DNA of 12,105 nucleotides from an uncultured Actinotalea sp. (GCF_946885855.1 NZ_CAMPHH010000089.1:1-12105); one strand, 5' to 3'. Positions 1 to 7,361 are shown, counted from the stretch's first letter. Notes: a model not told the origin generated them from the letters alone. Numbers and translations: made by a program.

Positions 1-30
1 GCCTCACCCCACCCCCCGAAAGGTCCCACC

Positions 31-1089
31 ATGCGCATCTCCCGCCTGATCGGAGCCGCGGTCGCGGCCTCGCTCGCCCTGACGATCTCCGCGTGCTCCT
101 CCGCCGAGCCCACGGCCGAGCCCGCCCCGGCCGAGGGCGCCACCGCCGACGACGACGCCGCGGCGGACGACGCGACCGAGGAGCCCCTCGAGACCATCGA
201 GGTGAACTTCGGCTACATCCCCGACTTCAACGGCACGAGCCTCCTCGCCATCGCGGAGGACCAGGGCCTCTGGGAGAAGCACGCCCTCGACGTCACCACG
301 TCGTCGTTCACCAACGGCCCGCTGCAGATCCAGGCGCTGGGCACCGGGGACCTCGACTTCGGCTACATCGGCCCGGGCGCGTTCTGGCTGCCCGCCTCCG
401 GCCAGGCGAAGATCGTCGCGATCAACACGCTCGGCCAGTCCGACCGCGTCGTGGCGCAGGCCGGCATCACCAGCATGGAGGACCTGCGCGGCAAGACCAT
501 CGCCGTGCCGGAGGGCACCTCGGGCGACATGATCCTCACCCTGGCGCTCGCCGAGGCGGGCATGACCAAGGACGACATCCAGGTCGCCTCGATGGAGCCG
601 TCGGCCATCGTCGCCGCCCTCGCGTCCAAGCAGGTCGACGGCGCGGGCTTCTGGTACCCGCCGCTCGCGACCGTCAAGGAGCAGGTGCCGGACCTCGTCG
701 AGCTCGCGAAGAACTCCGACTTCGAGGACTCCGTCTCCTTCCCGAACGCCTTCGTGGCCGGGAACGACGTCGTCGAGGGTGAGCCGGAGATGGTCGAGCG
801 CGTCCTGGCGGCGCTGCGCGACGCGATGGCGTTCCGTGCGGCCAACCTGGACGAGACGATCGCCCTGACCGCCGAGTTCAACAACCTCGAGCTCGCGGCG
901 GTCGAGGGTGACGTGGAGAACGTCCAGGTGCTCAGCCTGGAGGAGATCGACCAGTTCACCGAGGACGGCACCGTGGACCGCTGGCTCGCCGGCATGGTCG
1001 ACTACTTCGTCGGTGCCGGCCGCCTGACGGACCCCGTCGAGCCGAGCGAGTTCTACCTCGGAGACCTGTTCCTCGCCGCGGGCGAGTGA
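31..1089 (+). CDS. ABC transporter substrate-binding lipoprotein, NitT/TauT/SsuA type
   Basis: Probably the extracellular binding protein of an ABC importer for an organosulfur or similar small anion. The 352-residue product has a lipoprotein signal: basic start (MRISR), hydrophobic stretch to about residue 20 and an I-S-A-C lipobox with Cys22 as lipidation site. A flexible Ala/Asp/Glu-rich linker follows (about 23-55). The mature domain then reads like periplasmic-binding proteins of the TauA/SsuA group: VNFGYIPDF near 58-66, QALGTGDLDFGYIG near 101-113, and EDLRGKTIAVPEGTS near 150-164, where this family contacts its ligand. The ATG at 31 has a gaaagg ribosome site 7 bases upstream. No permease or ATPase gene is in the window; they may lie upstream, or the transporter may share components. 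The sulfatase and FGE genes that follow suggest a sulfate ester or sulfonate ligand (inference). Nitrate, taurine, thiamine-precursor or aromatic ligands are also known in this superfamily. Confidence 0.
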   Translation: MRISRLIGAAVAASLALTISACSSAEPTAEPAPAEGATADDDAAADDATEEPLETIEVNFGYIPDFNGTSLLAIAEDQGLWEKHALDVTTSSFTNGPLQIQALGTGDLDFGYIGPGAFWLPASGQAKIVAINTLGQSDRVVAQAGITSMEDLRGKTIAVPEGTSGDMILTLALAEAGMTKDDIQVASMEPSAIVAALASKQVDGAGFWYPPLATVKEQVPDLVELAKNSDFEDSVSFPNAFVAGNDVVEGEPEMVERVLAALRDAMAFRAANLDETIALTAEFNNLELAAVEGDVENVQVLSLEEIDQFTEDGTVDRWLAGMVDYFVGAGRLTDPVEPSEFYLGDLFLAAGE

Positions 1090-1093
1090 CCAC

Positions 1094-1128
1094 CCGGTGA
1101 GCGGCGCGCCCGGCGCGCCGCTCACCGG
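1094..1128 (+). terminator. Perfect 17-bp inverted repeat between binding-protein and sulfatase genes
   Basis: Arms 1094-1110 and 1112-1128 are exact reverse complements around a single C at 1111. They start five bases after the lipoprotein stop codon. The RNA would form a very stable GC hairpin. No U-run follows, so it is not a classical intrinsic terminator. It could be a U-less actinobacterial terminator, a partial terminator, or a 3'-end stabiliser that lowers expression of the sulfatases relative to the binding protein. As DNA it could also be a dyad bound by a protein. Confidence 0.6.
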
Positions 1129-1140
1129 CCGACCGACACT

Positions 1141-1146
1141 GGAGAG
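1141..1146 (+). promoter_or_regulatory. Ribosome binding site deciding the first sulfatase start
   Basis: The sequence ggagag lies 10 bases before the ATG at 1157. The alternative in-frame GTG at 1097 has no ribosome site and lies inside the strong hairpin, so the ATG is preferred. Confidence 0.6.
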
Positions 1147-1156
1147 CCCCGCAGCG

Positions 1157-2662
1157 ATGGCGCCGACGAACATCCTCTTCCTCATGACCGACCAGCACCG
1201 GGTGGACACCCTCGGGGCGTACGGCAACCCGCACGCCGCCACGCCGGTGCTGGACGAGCTGGCCCGGACCGGGACCCGCTTCGACCGGTGGTACACGCCG
1301 ACGGCGATCTGCACCCCGGCCCGGGCGAGCCTGCTCACCGGTCAGGCGCCGTTCCGGCACCGGGTGCTCGCCAACCACGAGCGCAACGTCGGGTACCGCG
1401 AGGACGTCGCACCCGGCACCTTCACGTTCGTGGAGGCGCTGCGGGAGCGCGGCTACAACACGGGCCTCGTCGGCAAGTGGCACGCGGGGACCGAGCGGGA
1501 CGCGGCGTCGTTCGGCTTCGACGGGCCGGACCTGCCCGGCTGGCACAACCCGGTCGGCAACGAGGACTACCTGCGCTACCTGGCGGAGAACGACCTCCCC
1601 CCGTACGAGATCAGCGACCGGATCCGCGGCACCCTGCCCAACGGTGGGCCGGGCAACCTCCTGGCTGCCCGGCTCCACCAGCCGGTCGAGGCCACGTTCG
1701 AGCACTACCTCGCGACCAGGACGATCGAGCTGCTCGAGCGGTACGCGCACGAGTATCGCTCCGGCGCCCGGCCCTTCTTCCTGGAGCTGAGCTTCTTCGG
1801 GCCGCACCTGCCCTACATCGTCCCCGACGCGTACTTCGACCTCGTCGACCCCGCGGTCGTCGAGCTGCCGAGGTCGGTCGCGGAGACGTTCGCGGGCAAG
1901 CCCCCGGTGCAGCGCAACTACAGCGCCCACTGGACCTTCGACACCATGCCGATCGAGGTGACGCGCAAGCTCATCGCGGTCTACTGGGGCTACGTGGCGC
2001 TCATCGACGAGCAGCTCGGGCGGGTCGTGGCCGCGCTCGAGCGGCTCGGCCTGGTGGACGAGACCGCGGTCTTCTTCACGTGCGACCACGGCGAGTTCAC
2101 GGGGGCGCACCGCCTGCACGACAAGGGTCCGGCGATGTACGAGGACATCTACCGCACCCCGGGGCTGCTGCGGGTCCCCGGGGGACCGGCGGGCCAGGTG
2201 CGGACCGAGTTCGTCAGCCTGCTCGACTGCACGGCGACGATCCTCGAGCTGGCCGGCGTCGACCCGGCGCCGGCCGTGGACTCGCGCAGCCTGCTGCCGC
2301 TGGTCCAGGGGCAGCAGGTGGACTGGGCCGAGGACATCGTCTGCGAGTTCCACGGGCACCACTTCCCGTACCCGCAGCGGATGCTGCGCACCGACCGCCA
2401 CAAGCTCGTCGTCAACCCCGACTCCGTGAACGAGCTGTACGACCTGCAGACGGACCCCGACGAGCTGCTCAACGTCTACGAGCACCCGGAGATGGCGGAC
2501 GTGCGGCGCCGGCTGATGCAGCGGCTCTACCAGGTCCTGCGGCAGCGGGGTGACAACTTCTACCACTGGATGACCACGATGTACGACGTCGGCGAGGTCG
2601 ACCACGACCCCACGCAGTCCGGCCTCGACGAGGCGACGTACCAGCCGGAGCCGGTCCGGTGA
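1157..2662 (+). CDS. Cys-type sulfatase (family S1), cytoplasmic
   Basis: Predicted sulfate-ester hydrolase of the alkaline-phosphatase-like superfamily, 501 residues. The signature C-T-P-A-R has Cys52 as the residue FGE would convert to formylglycine, with Arg56 after it. Other expected active-site residues are visible: Asp12 and neighbouring Gln13 in TDQH (calcium ligands), Lys107/His109 in GKWHAG, His217 in GPHLPY, Asp310-His311 in CDHG and Lys323 in HDKG. There is no signal peptide, since the catalytic domain begins at residue 4, so it should work in the cytoplasm. The start at 1157 is chosen because of the ribosome site at 1141; an in-frame GTG at 1097 would add 20 residues over the hairpin. 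The stop overlaps the next gene's GTG (GTGA). The substrate cannot be told from sequence. Phosphonate monoester hydrolases share CxPxR and are an alternative reading. Confidence 0.9.
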   Translation: MAPTNILFLMTDQHRVDTLGAYGNPHAATPVLDELARTGTRFDRWYTPTAICTPARASLLTGQAPFRHRVLANHERNVGYREDVAPGTFTFVEALRERGYNTGLVGKWHAGTERDAASFGFDGPDLPGWHNPVGNEDYLRYLAENDLPPYEISDRIRGTLPNGGPGNLLAARLHQPVEATFEHYLATRTIELLERYAHEYRSGARPFFLELSFFGPHLPYIVPDAYFDLVDPAVVELPRSVAETFAGKPPVQRNYSAHWTFDTMPIEVTRKLIAVYWGYVALIDEQLGRVVAALERLGLVDETAVFFTCDHGEFTGAHRLHDKGPAMYEDIYRTPGLLRVPGGPAGQVRTEFVSLLDCTATILELAGVDPAPAVDSRSLLPLVQGQQVDWAEDIVCEFHGHHFPYPQRMLRTDRHKLVVNPDSVNELYDLQTDPDELLNVYEHPEMADVRRRLMQRLYQVLRQRGDNFYHWMTTMYDVGEVDHDPTQSGLDEATYQPEPVR

Positions 2663-4158
2663 CGGCCGGGGCAGGCCGTCGGCCGAACATCGTCCTCGTC
2701 CTCACCGACGACCACGCGGCGCACGCCATCGGGGCCTACGGATCGGTGGTGAACACGACGCCCCGGATCGACGAGATCGGCCGCCAGGGCTGCGTCCTGG
2801 ACCACTGCTACGCGACCAACTCCCTCTGCTCCCCGAGCCGGGCGAGCATCCTCACCGGCACCTACAGCCACGTCAACGGCGTGACGACGCTTGAGACGCC
2901 GATCGACGCGAGCCAGCCGACCTTCGTCAGCCAGCTGCGTGCGGCCGGGTACCGCACCGCCGTCGTCGGCAAGTGGCACATGGGCCACGGCGCGGGGCAC
3001 GACCCCGAGGGCTTCGACTACTGGGACGTGGTCATCGAGCAGGGGGAGTACCACGACCCCCGCTTCCTCTCCCCGTCCGGGCTGCGGACGGAGCCCGGGT
3101 ACGCGACCGACGTCATCACCGACCTGGCGCTGCGCTGGGCGGACGGGCTCGACGGGGACGACCCGTTCTGCCTGCTGATCTTCCACAAGGCGCCGCACCG
3201 TCCGTGGGAGCCGGACGCCGCCCACGCCGACCTCTACACCGACCCGGTCCCCGTGCCGCGGACGTTCGACGACGACCTCGCCACGCGGACGTCGTCGGCG
3301 CGGCGGGCGGCGATGCGCATCGCCGAGCACCTCGGCGTCGAGGACCTCAAGCAGGACCCGCCGCCCGGGCTGACCTACGAGGAGCTGGCGCTGTGGAAGT
3401 ACCAGCGGTTCATGGAGGACTACCTGCGCTGCGTGGCGTCGGTCGACGACAACGTCGGCCGGGTGGCCGACTGGCTGCGCGAGCGCGGTGACCTCGACGA
3501 CACGCTGCTCATGTACTCCTCGGACCAGGGCTTCTTCCTGGGGGAGCACGGCTGGTTCGACAAGCGGTTCATGTACGAGGAGTCGATCCGCATGCCGTTC
3601 CTGCTGTCGTACCCCCGTCGGCTCGAGCCGGGCACGAGGTACGACGGGATCGTCACCAACGTGGACCTGGCTCGGACGATCCTCGACGCCGCGGGCGTGC
3701 CGGCGCACCCGAGGATGCAGGGCCGGTCCTTCTGGCCGGAGCTGGCCCGCAGCGACGACGGCGCCGCCACCCCGGGTCAGGCGGACCTGCCGCCGGAGGG
3801 CTTCTACTACCGGTACTGGGAGCACGACGACGTCTTCCACAAGGCCCCGGCGCACTACGGGTACCGCGACCGGAGGTACAAGATCATCTATTACTACAAC
3901 GACGGTCTCGGCCTGGCGGGCACCGGCTCCTTCTCCTACGCCGGGGAGTGGGAGCTCTACGACCTCGAGCGCGACCCGGACGAGCTGCGCAACGTGGCGG
4001 ACGACCCCGACTACGCCGAGGTCCGCGCCCGCCTCGAGGTCGACCTGTGGCGGGCCCAGGCCGCGGTCGGCGACGAGCCGCACCCCGGCCAGGCGGTCCC
4101 CGCCGGCCTCGCCGACGGCGCGACGGCGCCCCGGGACCGGGTGGCGTCGGTCCCGTGA
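2659..4158 (+). CDS. Cys-type sulfatase (family S1), GlcNAc-6-sulfatase-like layout, cytoplasmic
   Basis: A second predicted sulfatase, 499 residues, clearly distinct from the first. The signature is C-S-P-S-R with Cys57 as the formylglycine precursor and Arg61. Asp17-Asp18 begin the metal site, Lys105/His107 lie in GKWHMG, His180 in APHRPW, and Asp289-Gln290 in the SSDQG motif, which continues to LGEHGWFDKR with Lys302. This SDQG...LGEHGW...DK pattern is typical of sulfatases acting on sulfated sugars such as N-acetylglucosamine-6-sulfate (family knowledge; the actual substrate is inferred). No signal peptide is seen. The GTG start at 2659 overlaps the previous stop by four bases and has ggag at 2647-2650, 8 bases upstream, indicating translational coupling. 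The C-terminal 30 residues are Ala/Gly/Pro-rich and probably disordered. Confidence 0.9.
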   Translation: MTAGAGRRPNIVLVLTDDHAAHAIGAYGSVVNTTPRIDEIGRQGCVLDHCYATNSLCSPSRASILTGTYSHVNGVTTLETPIDASQPTFVSQLRAAGYRTAVVGKWHMGHGAGHDPEGFDYWDVVIEQGEYHDPRFLSPSGLRTEPGYATDVITDLALRWADGLDGDDPFCLLIFHKAPHRPWEPDAAHADLYTDPVPVPRTFDDDLATRTSSARRAAMRIAEHLGVEDLKQDPPPGLTYEELALWKYQRFMEDYLRCVASVDDNVGRVADWLRERGDLDDTLLMYSSDQGFFLGEHGWFDKRFMYEESIRMPFLLSYPRRLEPGTRYDGIVTNVDLARTILDAAGVPAHPRMQGRSFWPELARSDDGAATPGQADLPPEGFYYRYWEHDDVFHKAPAHYGYRDRRYKIIYYYNDGLGLAGTGSFSYAGEWELYDLERDPDELRNVADDPDYAEVRARLEVDLWRAQAAVGDEPHPGQAVPAGLADGATAPRDRVASVP

Positions 4159-5120
4159 GCGCCGTGCTCCCGGCGACGCGCGGACTGGCCGACCTCGTGC
4201 CGATCGACGGCGCGACCGTCCACCTGGGCTCCGACCGGTTCTACCCGGAGGAGGGCCCCGTCGTCCCGGTGTCGGTCGAGCCGTTCGAGATCGCCCGGCA
4301 CCCGGTGACGAACCGGGAATTCGCCGCCTTCGTGGACGCGACCGGGTACGTGACCACGGCGGAGCGGCCGCTGGACCCCGCCGACTTCCCGTCCCTCGAC
4401 CCGGCCGGCCTCGAGCCCGGCTCGCTCGTCTTCACCGCGACGGCCGGGCCCGTGGACCTGGGGGACTGGCGTCAGTGGTGGCGGTGGGTCCCCGGGGCGA
4501 GCTGGCGGCACCCGCGTGGGCGGGACTCCTCGACCGACGGCCTGGCGGACCATCCGGTCGTCCAGGTCTCGTTCGAGGACGCGTCCGCCTATGCGGACTG
4601 GGCCGGGCTCCGCCTGCCCACCGAGCCCGAGTGGGAGCTGGCCGCCCGCGCCGGACTCGAGGGCGCCACCTACACCTGGGGTGAGGAGCCGAACGACGGC
4701 TCGCGCGCGAACACGTGGCAGGGCCGCTTCCCGTACCTCAACACCGGCGCGGGGTCCGGCCGCTGGGTGGGCACCTCGCCGGTGGGTGCCTTCCCGCCCA
4801 ACGGGTTCGGCCTGCGCGACATGACCGGCAACGTCTGGGAGTGGACGACGGACCGGTGGACGGACGGGCACGGCGCGCTGCTCGCGGCCCGCGCGGAACC
4901 GTCGGGCTCCTGCGGCTGCGGGCCCATGAGCGGCCCGGCGGCCGCGCTCGCGGGCCGCACGGCGCACGACCGCGGCCGGGAGCCCGAGCCGCGCATGGTG
5001 CTCAAGGGCGGGTCGCACCTGTGCGCGCCGGAGTACTGCCTGCGGTACCGGCCCGCCGCCCGGTCCCCGCAGACGCCCGACTCGGCCACGACCCACATCG
5101 GCTTCCGCTGCGCGCGGTGA
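4155..5120 (+). CDS. Formylglycine-generating enzyme (sulfatase-modifying factor)
   Basis: Predicted copper-dependent oxidase that uses O2 to convert the sulfatase CxPxR cysteine to formylglycine. The 321-residue product spans a full FGE domain: VPIDGATVHLGS (15-26), HPVTNREFAAFV (49-60), PTEPEWELAAR (155-165), GLRDMTGNVWEWTTD (219-233) and the C-terminal KGGSHLCAPEYC...GFRC. Cys290 and Cys295 match the two catalytic, copper-binding cysteines of characterised aerobic FGEs such as human SUMF1 and the Streptomyces coelicolor enzyme, so this is unlikely to be one of the related domains lacking them (EgtB, PvdO-like). Cys253 and Cys255 (SCGCGP) fall where relatives often have a CC pair. The GTG at 4155 overlaps the upstream sulfatase stop (GTGA), giving coupled production with its two likely clients. 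An earlier in-frame reading exists but would run deep into the sulfatase gene. Confidence 0.95.
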   Translation: MSAVLPATRGLADLVPIDGATVHLGSDRFYPEEGPVVPVSVEPFEIARHPVTNREFAAFVDATGYVTTAERPLDPADFPSLDPAGLEPGSLVFTATAGPVDLGDWRQWWRWVPGASWRHPRGRDSSTDGLADHPVVQVSFEDASAYADWAGLRLPTEPEWELAARAGLEGATYTWGEEPNDGSRANTWQGRFPYLNTGAGSGRWVGTSPVGAFPPNGFGLRDMTGNVWEWTTDRWTDGHGALLAARAEPSGSCGCGPMSGPAAALAGRTAHDRGREPEPRMVLKGGSHLCAPEYCLRYRPAARSPQTPDSATTHIGFRCAR

Positions 5121-5167
5121 CGGCGGTCGGCCGGGGGAGGGTTCGCGCCTCGATCGACAGCATGACG

Positions 5168-5187
5168 ACTTGAAGAGTTCTTCATGT
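5168..5187. promoter_or_regulatory. Candidate ArsR-type operator (imperfect inverted repeat)
   Basis: An interrupted palindrome, ACTTGAAGA-GT-TCTTCATGT, has 8 of 9 arm pairs matching, with a perfect inner 6-bp core (5171-5176 / 5179-5184). It lies in an AT-rich island inside otherwise GC-rich DNA and sits across the -35 and spacer of the predicted promoter. That is where a repressor would block RNA polymerase. The nearest candidate binder is the ArsR protein encoded about 100 bases downstream, implying autoregulation (inference). Confidence 0.5.
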
Positions 5188-5197
5188 TGTGTACCAT
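5170..5197 (+). promoter_or_regulatory. Predicted promoter for the ArsR-SulP operon
   Basis: TTGAAG at 5170-5175 as -35 and TACCAT at 5192-5197 as -10 are separated by 16 bases, each 4/6 to the sigma70-type consensus. Predicted start is near 5204, giving an 80-base leader. The interval 5121-5169 after the FGE stop shows no clear terminator. Confidence 0.45.
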
Positions 5198-5201
5198 TCA
5201 T

Positions 5202-5241
5202 GACGAGGTACCGCGGGACCGCCCTCGCAGCACACCTCGTC
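5202..5241 (+). other. Predicted hairpin in the ArsR leader
   Basis: GACGAGGT (5202-5209) pairs perfectly with ACCTCGTC (5234-5241). The 24-base interior can itself fold (GCG-GG at 5213-5217 with CC-CGC at 5223-5228). It lies just after the predicted transcription start. It may stabilise the 5' end or be incidental in GC-rich sequence. No known riboswitch class is recognised. Confidence 0.3.
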
Positions 5242-5283
5242 GGCCGCCCGCTCGGCGCCCGCCCTCCGTGACGAAGGTCGCCG

Positions 5284-5619
5284 ATGACGCTCCCCCTGCA
5301 CCAGGTCAAGGCCGAGCTCTTCCGCACCCTGGGACATCCCGTCCGCATCCGCGTCCTCGAGCTGCTCCTCGACGGCCCGAAGCAGGTCCGCGAGCTGCTC
5401 GCGGAGATCGAGGTCGAGCCGTCCAACCTCTCCCAGCAGCTCGCCGTGCTGCGCCGTGCGGACCTCGTCTCCTCCTCCCGGGAGGGAACGACGGTCCTGT
5501 ACCGGCTGAGCACCCCGGACGTCGCCGAGCTCATGGCCGCGGCCCGCCGGATCCTCACCTCGGTCCTGACCAACCAGGAGACGCTCCTGGCGGACCTGCG
5601 CGCCGCGGACCGGCCATGA
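5284..5619 (+). CDS. ArsR/SmtB-family winged-helix repressor without cysteines
   Basis: A 111-residue DNA-binding protein with a single winged helix-turn-helix: FRTLGHPVRIRVLELL (about 13-28) opens the fold, EPSNLSQQLAVLRRADLV (about 45-62) is the recognition region and REGTTVLYRLS (about 66-76) the wing. It contains no cysteine, so the classical ELCVCD metal site of arsenic or cadmium sensors is absent and the signal is probably not a thiol-bound metal. Start ATG 5284 has gaagg at 5273-5277, 6 bases upstream. Its stop overlaps the SulP ATG (ATGA), so regulator and transporter are coupled. Actinobacteria often pair such a protein with a SulP gene (family knowledge from memory). The likely role is repression of this two-gene operon through the palindrome at 5168-5187. 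Confidence 0.85.
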   Translation: MTLPLHQVKAELFRTLGHPVRIRVLELLLDGPKQVRELLAEIEVEPSNLSQQLAVLRRADLVSSSREGTTVLYRLSTPDVAELMAAARRILTSVLTNQETLLADLRAADRP

Positions 5620-7361
5620 GCGTCAGCTGGACCGACGTCGCCGCGCCCGTCCGCAGCGGCCTCGGCCAGGTGACCGCCCTCCTCCCCGGGCGCGAGGACT
5701 GGCGGGCGGTGCGCCGCGACCCGCGCCGCGACGTCCTCGCCGGGGTCACCGTCGCGATCGTCGCCCTCCCGCTGGCCCTGGCGTTCGGCGCCGCCTCGGG
5801 GCTCGGGGCGCAGGCCGGCCTCGCCACGGCGATCGTCGCGGGCGCCGTGGCGGCGGTCTTCGGCGGGTCGAACCTCCAGGTCTCCGGCCCGACCGGGGCG
5901 ATGACCGTGGTGCTCGTCCCCGTGGTCCACCAGTTCGGCCCGTCCGGGGTCCTCATGGTCGGCCTCATGGCGGGCGTCGCGCTCGTGGTCATGGCCGTCG
6001 CGCGCCTCGGCCGCTACGTCAGGTACCTCCCCGCGCCCGTCATCGAGGGCTTCACGGCGGGGATCGCCGTCGTCATCGCGCTGCAGCAGGTGCCGGCCGC
6101 CCTCGGCGTGAGCGGCCTGGAGGGCGAGCAGGTCTGGGCCGTCGCCGGCCAGGCCGTCGCCGAGTTCGTCCGGCACCCCGACCCGGCGCCGCTGCTCGTC
6201 TCCCTCGGCGTGGCGGCGCTCATCCTCCTGGGCGCCCGCTGGCGTCCGGCGCTGCCCTTTTCGCTCCTCGCCGTCGTCGTCGCGACCGTCGTCGCCGTCC
6301 TGGCCCCGGTGGGTCTCGCGCCGCTGGGCGAGATCCCCGCGGGACTGCCCGCGCCGTCCCTGGCCTTCTTCGACCTCGGCGCCCTGGGCACGCTCGCCAC
6401 CGCGGCGATCGCGGTCGCCGCCCTCGCCGCCCTGGAGAGCCTGCTCAGCGCGACCGTCGCGGACGGGATGAGCGTCAACGAGCAGCACGACCCGGACCGC
6501 GAGCTCTTCGGTCAGGGTCTGGCGAACATCGCCTCCCCGCTGTTCGGCGGCATGCCGGCGACCGCGGCGATCGCCCGGACCGCCGTCAACGTCCGCGCCG
6601 GCGCAGGCTCGAAGCTCGCCGCGCTGACCCACGCGCTCGTCCTGCTCGTCGTCGTGCTCGTCGCCGCGCCCCTGGTCGGGCACATCCCGCTCGCCGCTCT
6701 CGCCGGCGTGCTCTTCGCGACGACGGTCCGCATGGTCGAGTTCGCCTCGCTCCGCGCCCTGGCCCGGGCCACCCGCGGCGACGGGCTCATCCTGCTCCTG
6801 ACCTTCGCGGCGACCGTCCTCGTCGACCTGGTCACCGCCGTCGTCGTCGGCATCGCCGTCGCCGGGCTGCTCGCGCTGCGCGCGGTCGCCCGCAGCGCGC
6901 ACCTGGAGCAGGTGCCCCTCGGGGTCGGCGACCACTCGGCGGAGGAGCACGCGCTGCTCCACGAGCACATCGTCGCCTACCGCCTCGACGGCCCCCTGTT
7001 CTTCGCCGCCGCCCACCGGTTCCTGCTCGAGCTCTCCGAGATCGCCGACGTCCGCGTCGTCATCCTGCGCCTGTCCCGCGTGACGACGCTCGACGCCACC
7101 GGCGCCCAGGTGCTCGGGGACGCCGTCACCCGGCTCGAACGGCGCGGCATCACCGTGCTGCTGTCCGGCATCCGCCCGCACCACGACACCGTCATCACGC
7201 ACCTGGGCGTGGCGGCGCACCTCTACGAGGCCGGGCGCGTGTTCCCCGACACGCCGAGCGCCATCGCTCACGCCCGCGCGCTGCTGCACCCGGTCCCGGC
7301 CGCACCGTCGGGCCCGGCCGGCGGGCGCGGTCCCGCCGACGGCGCCCCCCACCGCCCGTGA
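5616..7361 (+). CDS. SulP-family inorganic anion transporter with C-terminal STAS domain
   Basis: A 581-residue inner-membrane protein. A cytoplasmic start (1-40) is followed by a hydrophobic core with many transmembrane helices (about 41-427) and a STAS domain (about 445-560) with the LDATG loop at 492-496. SulP hallmarks are the first-helix region (DVLAGVTVAIVALPLALAFG, 39-58) and GSNLQVSGPTGAMT (84-97), which forms the anion-binding region in SLC26/SulP structures. ALESLLSATVADG (272-284) is another conserved segment. Bacterial members carry sulfate, bicarbonate (BicA), or dicarboxylates (DauA), so the substrate cannot be assigned. The sulfatase block upstream makes sulfate attractive, but this is inference. 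ATG at 5616 overlaps the ArsR stop. The last 20 residues are Pro/Gly-rich and probably disordered. A longer in-frame reading from 5184 is rejected because it would cover the ArsR gene. Confidence 0.92.
   Translation: MSVSWTDVAAPVRSGLGQVTALLPGREDWRAVRRDPRRDVLAGVTVAIVALPLALAFGAASGLGAQAGLATAIVAGAVAAVFGGSNLQVSGPTGAMTVVLVPVVHQFGPSGVLMVGLMAGVALVVMAVARLGRYVRYLPAPVIEGFTAGIAVVIALQQVPAALGVSGLEGEQVWAVAGQAVAEFVRHPDPAPLLVSLGVAALILLGARWRPALPFSLLAVVVATVVAVLAPVGLAPLGEIPAGLPAPSLAFFDLGALGTLATAAIAVAALAALESLLSATVADGMSVNEQHDPDRELFGQGLANIASPLFGGMPATAAIARTAVNVRAGAGSKLAALTHALVLLVVVLVAAPLVGHIPLAALAGVLFATTVRMVEFASLRALARATRGDGLILLLTFAATVLVDLVTAVVVGIAVAGLLALRAVARSAHLEQVPLGVGDHSAEEHALLHEHIVAYRLDGPLFFAAAHRFLLELSEIADVRVVILRLSRVTTLDATGAQVLGDAVTRLERRGITVLLSGIRPHHDTVITHLGVAAHLYEAGRVFPDTPSAIAHARALLHPVPAAPSGPAGGRGPADGAPHRP

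Noticed and set aside
1097..1156. GTG 1097 as the first sulfatase start
   Set aside because: It lies in the 17-bp hairpin, has no ribosome site, and the added 20 residues are not part of the sulfatase fold. ATG 1157 has a suitable ribosome site.
4..1338. Long open frame on the minus strand opposite the binding protein, and similar minus-strand frames over 956-4083, 4011-7589 and 8282-11048
   Set aside because: They mirror the high third-position GC of the real plus-strand genes, read as Arg/Gly/Asp-rich low-complexity protein, have no ribosome sites and match no family.
5161..5206. CATGACGA direct repeats as attachment sites or target-site duplication of a mobile element
   Set aside because: Only 30 bases separate them and no integrase or transposase is present; they fit better as promoter-region repeats.
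5184..5615. N-terminal extension of the SulP frame across the ArsR gene
   Set aside because: The extension is Pro/Arg-rich and overlaps a well-supported ArsR gene. ATG 5616 starts a normal SulP N-terminus.
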